Below are positions 7,433 to 12,728 of a stretch of 12,728 nucleotides of DNA, in pieces. The stretch's first letter is position 1, and every line of letters starts with the position of its first letter. A model generated the notes under the pieces. That model was not told the DNA's origin. It made no database searches and worked only from the letters and a program-made list of their open reading frames with translations. The DNA lies in contig CAKUJB010000040.1 of assembly GCA_934661165.1 (NCBI GenBank), positions 1-12,728 on the forward strand, read 5' to 3'. The translations under genes were made by a program, and so were the position numbers. Source of the stretch: an uncultured Microbacteriaceae bacterium (GTDB lineage: Bacteria > Actinomycetota > Actinomycetes > Actinomycetales > Microbacteriaceae).

Positions 7433-7816
7433 GTGAGCCTCCACCTCGACACGCACGTCGTCGTCTGGCTCGCCGCGGGCGAGGCGGGGCGCATTCCGAA
7501 CGAGACGAGGGCACGCCTCGCCGTGGAGCCGCTTCGCGTGTCCCCGATGGTGAAGCTCGAACTCGCCTACCTGCGCGAGATCGGGCGCATCACGGCGAGC
7601 CCCGACGAGATCCTCGCCGAACTGGGTCGGAGCATCGGGCTCGCGACCGATGGCACCGCAATCATCGATGTGGTGGCCACGGCGCTGCCGCTTGACTTCA
7701 CCCGCGATGCCTTCGACCGGCTCATCCTCGCGCAGGCGACGGCGGTCGGCGCACTGCTCGTGACGAAGGACGAGCGATTGCGCACTGTCGCCCCCGAGCA
7801 CACGCTCTGGGACTGA
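7433..7816 (+). CDS. vapC: VapC-like PIN-domain ribonuclease toxin
   Basis: A 127-residue PIN-domain protein, the usual size of VapC toxins, which are metal-dependent RNases cleaving tRNA, rRNA or mRNA. The four expected acidic residues are all present: Asp6 in LHLDTHVVVWL, Glu43 in SPMVKLELAYL, Asp95 in DAFDRLILAQA and Asp113 in LLVTKDERL. The active site therefore looks intact. I chose GTG 7433 because the family begins a few residues before the LDTH motif and GGGAG (7417-7421) lies upstream, 11 nt away, slightly long. An in-frame GTG at 7421, overlapping the antitoxin, would add four residues. The gene starts two bases after the antitoxin stop, so the pair is one operon. The target RNA cannot be told from sequence. 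Confidence 0.88.
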   Translation: MSLHLDTHVVVWLAAGEAGRIPNETRARLAVEPLRVSPMVKLELAYLREIGRITASPDEILAELGRSIGLATDGTAIIDVVATALPLDFTRDAFDRLILAQATAVGALLVTKDERLRTVAPEHTLWD

Positions 7817-7824
7817 CGATCCGC

Positions 7825-7840
7825 GCCCGCCGGGTCGGGC
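7825..7840 (+). terminator. Weak hairpin after the toxin gene
   Basis: GCCCG (7825-7829) and CGGGC (7836-7840) form a perfect 5-bp GC stem with a 6-nt loop, 9 nt after the toxin stop codon. No T-run follows (ATTGAG). It could end the toxin-antitoxin transcript, but short GC stems are common in this DNA. Confidence 0.25.
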
Positions 7841-7856
7841 ATTGAGCGGCATGCGG

Positions 7857-7862
7857 TACGCT
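7857..7862 (+). promoter_or_regulatory. Candidate -10 box for the ilvBNC operon
   Basis: TACGCT matches TANNNT and is identical to the -10 box proposed for the antitoxin gene. It would place the transcript start near 7869-7871 and give ilvB a leader of about 145 nt. No convincing -35 exists at the right distance; TTGAGC at 7842-7847 is only 9 bp away. This is the best candidate I see, not a strong one. Confidence 0.35.
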
Positions 7863-8013
7863 GTTCGTCCGATAGACACCCGGGTGGCACAACCAATCTG
7901 GGGGGACGTCCGCAGCCGCAAGCGGCGGGCGCATTCTCATCAGGCCTTTGGCGTCATTCGAGACCATCGCGCCTGATTCCCCACCGCAGTGCCAGTGCAA
8001 GGAAACCTCTGTC
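7863..8013 (+). promoter_or_regulatory. ilvB upstream/leader region with palindromes and a possible hairpin
   Basis: This non-coding stretch has two perfect palindromes, CACCCGGGTG (7877-7886) and GGACGTCC (7904-7911). It also has a 7-bp inverted repeat, ATCAGGC (7939-7945) with GCCTGAT (7971-7977), enclosing 25 nt and ending 22 nt before the Shine-Dalgarno sequence. Such elements could be operators or leader RNA structure controlling ilvBNC. I read all three forward frames and found no short ORF with runs of Leu, Ile or Val codons, so classical leader-peptide attenuation is not visible. The part just before ilvB is less GC-rich than the genes. The regulatory role is inferred from position. 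Confidence 0.35.
7999..8005 (+). promoter_or_regulatory. Ribosome binding site deciding the ilvB start
   Basis: AAGGAAA lies about 9-10 nt before ATG 8014 and is the only purine-rich stretch nearby. It favours 8014 over the in-frame TTG at 7948, whose extra residues (ASFETIAPDSPPQCQCKETS) do not resemble an AHAS N-terminus. Confidence 0.75.
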
Positions 8014-9807
8014 ATGTCGATCACCGATTCGTCGCCGTCGAAGCAGGCCGCCGCCCACGCGCCCGAGATCCTCACCGGGTCCGGCGCGGTCCTGCGCACC
8101 CTCGAGCACCTCGGCGTCAAGGACGTCTTCGGGCTCCCGGGTGGCGCGATCATGCCGTTCTACGACGAGCTCATGGCCTCGACGACCATCCGTCACATCC
8201 TCGTCCGGCACGAGCAGGGCGCCGGCCACGCGGCCGAGGGCTACGCCGCGGCCACCGGCGGCCTCGGCGTCGCGATCGCGACGAGCGGCCCCGGCGCGAC
8301 GAACCTCGTCACCGCGATCGCCGACGCGTACATGGACTCCGTGCCGCTGCTCGCGATCACCGGCCAGGTGTTCTCCACCGTCATGGGCACCGACGCGTTC
8401 CAGGAGGTCGACATCGTCGGCATCACGATGCCGGTGACGAAGCACTCCTTCCTCGTGACGAGGCCCGAGGACATCCCGGCGACCCTCGCGGCGGCGGCGC
8501 ACATCGCGACGACCGGCCGCCCGGGTCCCGTGCTCGTCGACATCACGAAGGACGCGCAGCAGAACTCGGCGCCGTTCATCTGGCCGCCGAGGATCGACCT
8601 GCCCGGCTACCGCCCGGTGACGAAGGCGCACGGCAAGCAGGTCGTCGCGGCCGCGCAGCTCATCGCCGAGGCGAAGCGCCCCGTCATCTACGCGGGCGGC
8701 GGCGTCGGCCGGGCGAAGGCGTCGGAGGAGCTCGGCGAGTTCGCCCGGCTCATCGGCGCGCCCGTCGTCACGACGCTCATGGCCCGCGGCGTCTTCCCCG
8801 ACTCGGACCCGTTGCACCTCGGGATGCCGGGCATGCACGGCTCGGTGCCCGCCGTCCTCGCGTTCCAGGAGTCGGACCTCATCATCGCGCTCGGGGCCCG
8901 CTTCGACGACCGGGTGACCGGCAAGGTGAGCGCGTTCGCGCCGAACGCGAAGGTCATCCACGTCGACATCGACCCCGCCGAGATCGGCAAGATCCGCGAG
9001 GCGCAGGTGCCGATCGTCGGTGACGTCAAGGACGTCCTCGTCGACTTCATCGTCGCCGTGCGGGACGCATTCGTCGCGACGCCGCCCGACTACACCGCGT
9101 GGTGGGCCCGACTCGACAAGCTCCGCGAGACGTACCCGCTCGGCTGGGACGAGCCGACCGACGGGCACCTCTCGCCGCAGCGCGTCATCCAGCGCATCGG
9201 CGAGCTCACCGGACCGGAGGGCGTCTACGCCGCGGGCGTCGGCCAGCACCAGATGTGGGCGGCGCAGTTCATCAAGTACGAGCGTCCGAATGCGTGGCTC
9301 AACTCCGGCGGCGCCGGCACCATGGGCTACGGCATCCCCGCGGCGATGGGCGCGAAGGTCGCGCAGCCGGATCGCGTCGTGTGGGCGATCGACGGCGACG
9401 GCTGCTTCCAGATGACGAATCAGGAGCTCGCGACCTGCACGATCAACGACATCCCGATCAAGGTCGCGATCATCAACAACTCGTCGCTCGGCATGGTGCG
9501 GCAGTGGCAGACCCTCTTCTACGACGGCCGCCACTCGTTCACCGACCTCGAGACCGGCGGCGGCTCGCGGATGATCCCCGACTTCGTGAAGCTCGCGGAC
9601 GCGTATGGCGCGCTCGCGATCCGCGTCACGAAGGAGGAGGAGATCGACCCGGCGATCAAGCTTGCGCTCGAGACAAACGACCGCCCGGTCGTCATCGACT
9701 TCATCGTGTCCCGCGACGCGATGGTGTGGCCGATGGTCCCGCAGGGCACCGGCAACTCCGAAGTGCAGTACGCCCGCGATCACGCTCCGGCGTGGGATGA
9801 GGACTGA
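8014..9807 (+). CDS. ilvB: Acetohydroxyacid synthase, large (catalytic) subunit
   Basis: IlvB condenses pyruvate with a second pyruvate or with 2-ketobutyrate, the committed step of branched-chain amino acid synthesis, using thiamine diphosphate, Mg2+ and FAD. The 597-residue length is typical. The N-terminal TPP-binding domain has GLPGGAIMPFYDEL and the catalytic glutamate Glu67 in RHEQGAGHAAEGYA. The central FAD-binding domain covers about 210-350. The C-terminal TPP domain carries the Mg-binding motif from GDG (461-463) to NN (488-489), then SSLGMVRQWQ, whose Trp498 corresponds to the herbicide-contact tryptophan of other AHAS enzymes. The start is fixed by AAGGAAA upstream. ilvN follows 10 nt after the stop, consistent with an equimolar regulatory partner. 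Confidence 0.97.
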   Translation: MSITDSSPSKQAAAHAPEILTGSGAVLRTLEHLGVKDVFGLPGGAIMPFYDELMASTTIRHILVRHEQGAGHAAEGYAAATGGLGVAIATSGPGATNLVTAIADAYMDSVPLLAITGQVFSTVMGTDAFQEVDIVGITMPVTKHSFLVTRPEDIPATLAAAAHIATTGRPGPVLVDITKDAQQNSAPFIWPPRIDLPGYRPVTKAHGKQVVAAAQLIAEAKRPVIYAGGGVGRAKASEELGEFARLIGAPVVTTLMARGVFPDSDPLHLGMPGMHGSVPAVLAFQESDLIIALGARFDDRVTGKVSAFAPNAKVIHVDIDPAEIGKIREAQVPIVGDVKDVLVDFIVAVRDAFVATPPDYTAWWARLDKLRETYPLGWDEPTDGHLSPQRVIQRIGELTGPEGVYAAGVGQHQMWAAQFIKYERPNAWLNSGGAGTMGYGIPAAMGAKVAQPDRVVWAIDGDGCFQMTNQELATCTINDIPIKVAIINNSSLGMVRQWQTLFYDGRHSFTDLETGGGSRMIPDFVKLADAYGALAIRVTKEEEIDPAIKLALETNDRPVVIDFIVSRDAMVWPMVPQGTGNSEVQYARDHAPAWDED

Positions 9808-9817
9808 GAGGCCGCCG

Positions 9818-10324
9818 ATGAGTCACGTGCTCAGCCTCCTCGTGGAGGACAAGCCGGGTCTGCTCACCCGGGTCGCCGGGCTCTTCGCCCGCCGCGGCTT
9901 CAACATCGAGTCGCTCGCCGTCGGGCGCAGCGAGATCGAGGGCCTGTCGCGGATCACCGTCGTCGTCGACGTCGACCAGACGCCGCTCGAGCAGGTGACG
10001 AAGCAGCTCAACAAGCTCGTCAACGTCATCAAGGTCGTCGAGCTCGACCCGACGAGCTCGGTGCTGCGTGACCACGTCATGATCAAGGTCAAGGTCGACA
10101 ACGTCACCCGCTCGCAGGTGCTCGAGGCCGTCGGCCTCTTCCGCGCGAGCGTCGTCGACGTCGCCGCGGACGCGCTCGTCATCGAGGTGACGGGCGACCG
10201 CCAGAAGGTCCACGCACTGCTGCGCCTCCTCGAGCCGTACGGCATCAAGGAGCTCGCGCAGTCGGGTACGCTCGCCATCGGCCGCGGCCCCAAGTCCATC
10301 ACCGAACGCGTCTTCAAGAGCTGA
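9818..10324 (+). CDS. ilvN: Acetohydroxyacid synthase, small (regulatory) subunit
   Basis: The regulatory subunit that activates IlvB and confers valine feedback inhibition; 168 residues, normal for the family (E. coli IlvH is similar in size). The N-terminal ACT domain (1-76) begins HVLSLLVEDKPGLLTRVAGL, then FARRGFNIESLAVG. Gly14 and Asn29 match positions where changes reduce valine sensitivity in E. coli IlvH, suggesting intact feedback control. The C-terminal domain (about 85-168) includes EVTGDRQKVHALLRLLEPYG and the typical ending GRGPKSITERVF. The ATG at 9818 sits 10 nt after ilvB, with GAGAG at 9806-9810 overlapping the ilvB stop. Expressed with ilvB and ilvC. Confidence 0.96.
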   Translation: MSHVLSLLVEDKPGLLTRVAGLFARRGFNIESLAVGRSEIEGLSRITVVVDVDQTPLEQVTKQLNKLVNVIKVVELDPTSSVLRDHVMIKVKVDNVTRSQVLEAVGLFRASVVDVAADALVIEVTGDRQKVHALLRLLEPYGIKELAQSGTLAIGRGPKSITERVFKS

Positions 10325-10329
10325 AGCAG

Positions 10330-10336
10330 AAAAGGA
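10330..10336 (+). promoter_or_regulatory. Ribosome binding site of ilvC (GTG start)
   Basis: AAAAGGA ends 9 nt before GTG 10346. It lies in the 21-nt gap after ilvN and supports the GTG start, which gives the expected KARI N-terminus (AEIAYDKDADLSIIQGKKVA). Confidence 0.75.
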
Positions 10337-10345
10337 ACCAATCAA

Positions 10346-11371
10346 GTGGCTGAGATCGCCTACGACAAGGACGCTGACCTCTCGATCATCCAGGGCAAGA
10401 AGGTCGCCGTCATCGGCTACGGCTCGCAGGGGCACGCGCACGCGCTCAACCTCCGCGACTCCGGCGTCGAGGTCCGCATCGGCCTGAAGGCGGACTCGAA
10501 GTCCGTCGCGAAGGCGCAGGAGGCCGGCTTCACCGTCTTGACGACCGCCGACGCCGCGAAGTGGGCGGACGTCGTCGTCATCCTCGCGCCCGACCAGCAC
10601 CAGCGCGGCCTGTACGCCGCCGACGTCAAGGACAACCTCGAGCCCGGTAACGCGCTCCTGTTCGGCCACGGCTTCAACATCCGCTACGGCTACATCGAGC
10701 CGCCGGCCGGCGTCGACGTCCTCCTCGTCGCCCCGAAGGCGCCGGGTCACACCGTGCGCCGCGAGTTCGTCGCGGGTCGCGGCATCCCGGACATCGTCGC
10801 CGTCGAGCAGGACGCGACCGGCGGCGCCTGGGCGCTCGCCTTCTCGTACGCGAAGGCGATCGGCGGCACCCGCGCCGGCGTCATCAAGACGACGTTCACC
10901 GAGGAGACCGAGACCGACCTGTTCGGCGAGCAGTCCGTGCTGTGCGGCTCGCTCGAGCAGCTCATCAAGTACGGCTTCGAGACGCTCACCGAGGCGGGCT
11001 ACCAGCCGGAGATCGCGTACTTCGAGGTGCTCCACGAGCTCAAGCTCATCGTCGACCTCATCAACGAGGGCGGCATCGCGAAGATGAACTGGTCGATCTC
11101 CGACACCGCCGAGTACGGCGGCTACGTCTCCGGTCCGCGCATCATCGACGAGAGCGTCAAGGCGCGCATGAAGGACGTCCTCACCGACATCCAGAACGGC
11201 GCCTTCGCGACCCGCTTCATCGGCGACCAGGACAACGGCGCCTCGGAGTTCAAGCAGCTCCGCGCCGCCTCCGAGCAGCACCCGATCGAGACGACGGGCC
11301 GCGGCCTGCGCGCGCTCTTCGCCTGGAAGCAGCAGGACGAGGACTACGTCGACGGGTCCGCCGCCCGCTGA
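10346..11371 (+). CDS. ilvC: Ketol-acid reductoisomerase (NADP+), class I
   Basis: IlvC rearranges and reduces acetolactate or acetohydroxybutyrate to the 2,3-dihydroxy acids that IlvD then dehydrates. At 341 residues it is a short-form class I enzyme. The Rossmann motif GYGSQGHAHALNLRDSG spans 24-40. The loop GLKADSKS (46-53) has Lys48, Ser51 and Ser53, the pattern that binds the NADPH 2'-phosphate; many relatives have Arg at position 48. His108 lies in LFGHGFNI. The metal ligands are Asp191 and Glu195 (ETDLFGEQ) and Glu227 and Glu231 (YFEVLHELK), with Ser252 in SISDTAEYGGY. It starts with GTG and closes the ilvBNC operon. A strong inverted repeat follows 9 nt after the stop. Confidence 0.97.
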   Translation: MAEIAYDKDADLSIIQGKKVAVIGYGSQGHAHALNLRDSGVEVRIGLKADSKSVAKAQEAGFTVLTTADAAKWADVVVILAPDQHQRGLYAADVKDNLEPGNALLFGHGFNIRYGYIEPPAGVDVLLVAPKAPGHTVRREFVAGRGIPDIVAVEQDATGGAWALAFSYAKAIGGTRAGVIKTTFTEETETDLFGEQSVLCGSLEQLIKYGFETLTEAGYQPEIAYFEVLHELKLIVDLINEGGIAKMNWSISDTAEYGGYVSGPRIIDESVKARMKDVLTDIQNGAFATRFIGDQDNGASEFKQLRAASEQHPIETTGRGLRALFAWKQQDEDYVDGSAAR

Positions 11372-11380
11372 ACCGGCACT

Positions 11381-11430
11381 GATCGACGCGCTCCGCGCAT
11401 TCCTCGACGAATGCGCGGAGCGCGTGGATC
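11381..11430 (+). terminator. Long inverted repeat after ilvC, probable operon terminator
   Basis: Arms 11381-11402 and 11409-11430 pair over 22 positions with a single G-G mismatch (11385/11426). The inner 17 bp are perfect and the loop is 6 nt (CTCGAC). The structure starts 9 nt after the ilvC stop. No T-run follows, as in many actinobacterial terminators. Being symmetrical, it could work in either direction. This is the strongest dyad in the window. Each arm contains one copy of the heptamer GAATGCG. Confidence 0.75.
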
Positions 11431-11467
11431 GTCGGTGTCGCCGCCGCCTCGGCGCGCCCCCGCGGGT

Positions 11468-11473
11468 TAGCCT
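11468..11473 (+). promoter_or_regulatory. -10 box of a probable leaderless promoter for the PI-PLC-like gene
   Basis: TAGCCT fits TANNNT and ends 8 nt before the ATG at 11482. The intervening GGGCGGCG is not a good Shine-Dalgarno sequence, so transcription probably starts at or just before the start codon. No -35 is recognisable in the GC-rich upstream DNA. Confidence 0.5.
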
Positions 11474-11481
11474 GGGCGGCG

Positions 11482-12702
11482 ATGAGCAACGCCGCCGCCT
11501 ACCGCCACCGCGTCCTCAAGGGGGATGAGCGGCCGGCGCAGCACGCGATCCCGCCGACGAGCGGCGGGCGCATCGCGGGGCGGATCATCGGCTGGTCCGC
11601 CTTCGGCCTCGTCCTGCTCGCCGTCCTCGCGCTCGCGGTGCCGATCGGGCACGGGCTGTGGCTCGCGCAGGACGCGCTCGACGCGCAGCGCATCCGTGTC
11701 GCCGAGCTGAGCGACCGGCCCGTCGCCGGCTGGGTCGAGACCGCGATCGCGGCCGAGGTGCCGGAGGAGACGCCGCTCGACCAGCTGCAGTACGTCGCGA
11801 CGCACAACAGCACCGTCATCGAGCCGACCCCGCTCCAGCTCTTCATCATCGACCTCGTCGAGCCCGGCACGGCCGACACCCTCCGCTACGAGCACCCGGA
11901 CCTCACGACGCAGCTCGAGAACGGCATCCGAGCGTTCGAGCTCGACCCGCGCAACACGGGGCGGCGCTTCACGAACACGCATGTCCCGCTCGTCGCGAAC
12001 CGCTCGAATGCGCCGGACTTCGCGCTCGCGCTCGCGGAGCTCGACCGGTGGTCGGACGCCCACCCCGGTCACGCGCCGATCTTCATCCACCTCGATCTCA
12101 AGGAGGACTACCGCTTCCTCGACCCGACGAGCGGGCCGTGGGACGAGGACGCGGTGTGGCGGCTCGACGACGTCGTCGGGAACGCGCTCGGCGCGAAGCT
12201 CATCACCCCGGGTCAGCTCGAGGAGCGCATCGGCTGGCCGACGCTCGGCGAGTCCAGGGGGAAGTTCCTCGTGTACATCGACAACAGCCTCGACGCCGCC
12301 TACGAGGCGCTCGGTGCGGGCGGCTCGAACGTGTTCGTCGCGCGCGAGGACGGCTCGACCCGCTTCGCGGTGCGCAACGATCCGACTGACCGAGAGATCG
12401 CCTTCATCGCCGCGACGGGCGTCATCGTCCGCACCCGCGCCGACGCCGACACGGTGACGAGCACGACGCGGCGGGCGGCGGCCTTCGAGAGCGGCGCGAA
12501 CCTCATCACGACCGACTACCCGCGAGGCGAGCCTGGCCCGCAGGGCTACCTCGTGCAGTTCGACGGCGGCGCGACAGTGCGGCTGCGCCCGCCGCTGCCC
12601 GAGGCGGCGGTGACGGCGGCCGTCGAGGTCGCAGCGGCCGCAGCTGCCGAAGCCGAGGCCGAGGCAGAGGCCGAAGCCGCCGAGTCCGCCCCGGCGCAGT
12701 AG
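11482..12702 (+). CDS. Membrane-anchored Ca2+-dependent phosphoinositide phospholipase C family protein
   Basis: A 406-residue protein resembling the bacterial Ca2+-dependent PI-specific phospholipase C family (the type known from Streptomyces). Residues about 32-57 are one hydrophobic segment preceded by basic residues and without a clear cleavage site, so the protein is probably anchored with its catalytic domain outside. Candidate catalytic histidines are His108 (YVATHNST) and His167 (FTNTHVPL). Glu153 and Asp155 (GIRAFELDPRN), Asn109 and Asp205 (FIHLDLKED) are plausible Ca2+ ligands or active-site residues. TTDYPRGEP near residue 350 is the expected C-terminal barrel motif. The likely substrate is phosphatidylinositol or a derived glycolipid, which actinobacteria make; this is inferred. 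The tail (about 377-406) is Ala/Glu-rich, encoded by hexanucleotide repeats. It is a separate transcription unit after the ilvC terminator. Confidence 0.8.
   Translation: MSNAAAYRHRVLKGDERPAQHAIPPTSGGRIAGRIIGWSAFGLVLLAVLALAVPIGHGLWLAQDALDAQRIRVAELSDRPVAGWVETAIAAEVPEETPLDQLQYVATHNSTVIEPTPLQLFIIDLVEPGTADTLRYEHPDLTTQLENGIRAFELDPRNTGRRFTNTHVPLVANRSNAPDFALALAELDRWSDAHPGHAPIFIHLDLKEDYRFLDPTSGPWDEDAVWRLDDVVGNALGAKLITPGQLEERIGWPTLGESRGKFLVYIDNSLDAAYEALGAGGSNVFVAREDGSTRFAVRNDPTDREIAFIAATGVIVRTRADADTVTSTTRRAAAFESGANLITTDYPRGEPGPQGYLVQFDGGATVRLRPPLPEAAVTAAVEVAAAAAAEAEAEAEAEAAESAPAQ
12646..12675 (+). repeat. Five tandem 6-nt units encoding Ala-Glu repeats
   Basis: Units GCCGAA, GCCGAG, GCCGAG, GCAGAG and GCCGAA are in frame and encode (Ala-Glu)5 near the C-terminus of the PI-PLC-like protein. 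Gain or loss of units would change tail length without a frameshift. Confidence 0.8.
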
Positions 12703-12704
12703 CC

Positions 12705-12716
12705 GCCGGCGCCGGC
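12705..12716. repeat. 12-bp palindrome after the PI-PLC-like gene
   Basis: GCCGGCGCCGGC is a perfect 12-bp palindrome 2 nt after the stop codon. It may belong to a terminator continuing past the window edge. In such GC-rich DNA it may equally be chance. Confidence 0.3.
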
Positions 12717-12728
12717 ACCGCCCAGGGG

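Noticed and set aside
7882..7890. GGGTGGCAC resembling the conserved T-box sequence (AGGGTGGNACCGCG)
   Set aside because: The match stops before CCGCG, no T-box stem I or specifier loop fits upstream, where the toxin gene and its hairpin lie, and no terminator/antiterminator pair is evident.
7933..7953. ATT CTC ATC AGG CCT TTG GCG as an Ile/Leu-rich leader fragment (I-L-I-R-P-L-A)
   Set aside because: It lacks a start codon in that frame between the TAG at 7873 and the TTG at 7948, and the frame runs straight into ilvB with no stop.
7851..7976. 41-codon ATG reading frame upstream of ilvB as a leader peptide
   Set aside because: It begins upstream of the only candidate -10 box, has no Shine-Dalgarno sequence, and is Arg/His-rich without runs of Leu, Ile or Val codons.
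7948..8013. N-terminal extension of ilvB from TTG 7948
   Set aside because: The 22 extra residues do not look like AHAS, and a good ribosome binding site points to ATG 8014.
7954..9783. Long antisense reading frame opposite ilvB
   Set aside because: Same codon-bias shadow; the sense strand encodes a complete AHAS subunit with all motifs.
9701..11281. Long antisense reading frame opposite ilvN and ilvC
   Set aside because: It spans two real genes and their gap, with low-complexity composition and no recognisable domain.

Overview
The window is very GC-rich (about 70% by eye), with G/C-ending codons throughout. It carries TANNNT -10 boxes placed 6-8 nt before start codons, a fused MrpA-MrpB subunit, and an IlvD/KARI sequence style typical of Actinomycetota. 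I would place it in Micrococcales, most likely a Microbacteriaceae-like genus. That assignment rests on pattern recognition, not a database search. All genes supported here lie on the + strand.

Layout. (1) 1-5386: the 3' part of an Mrp (Mnh) multisubunit Na+/H+ antiporter operon, mrpA(B)-C-D-E-F-G. MrpA is cut by the window edge and MrpB is fused to its C-terminus. Every internal junction is a 4-nt ATGA stop/start overlap. MrpC and MrpF carry unusual acidic C-terminal tails. (2) 5397-7094: ilvD (dihydroxyacid dehydratase), only 10 nt after mrpG, with a probable leaderless promoter whose -10 box contains the mrpG stop codon. (3) 7139-7816: a small toxin-antitoxin cassette (Phd/YefM-like antitoxin plus VapC-like PIN toxin) with its own promoter and two TACGTACG operator-like boxes. 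It sits between ilvD and ilvB and is visibly less GC-biased than its neighbours. (4) 7817-8013: a 197-nt leader region in front of ilvB with short palindromes and a possible hairpin, but no recognisable leader peptide. (5) 8014-11371: ilvB-ilvN-ilvC, followed by a strong 22-bp-arm inverted repeat, probably the operon terminator. (6) 11482-12702: a membrane-anchored protein of the Ca2+-dependent phosphoinositide phospholipase C family, with a probable leaderless promoter and an Ala/Glu repeat tail.

How the genes work together: Mrp exports Na+ in exchange for protons across the membrane. IlvB/IlvN (acetohydroxyacid synthase), IlvC (ketol-acid reductoisomerase) and IlvD (dihydroxyacid dehydratase) form the shared backbone of valine, isoleucine and leucine synthesis. 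The toxin-antitoxin pair looks like an accessory insertion that separates ilvD from ilvBNC.

The most unexpected signal is not a gene. The heptamer GAATGCG/CGCATTC occurs 15 times, on both strands, in several codon frames and in non-coding DNA. These 15 account for every GAATGC/GCATTC hexamer I could find. No wholly new multi-gene system is evident. There is no gene-free stretch longer than 300 bases, and I saw no tRNA, rRNA, CRISPR array or insertion sequence.
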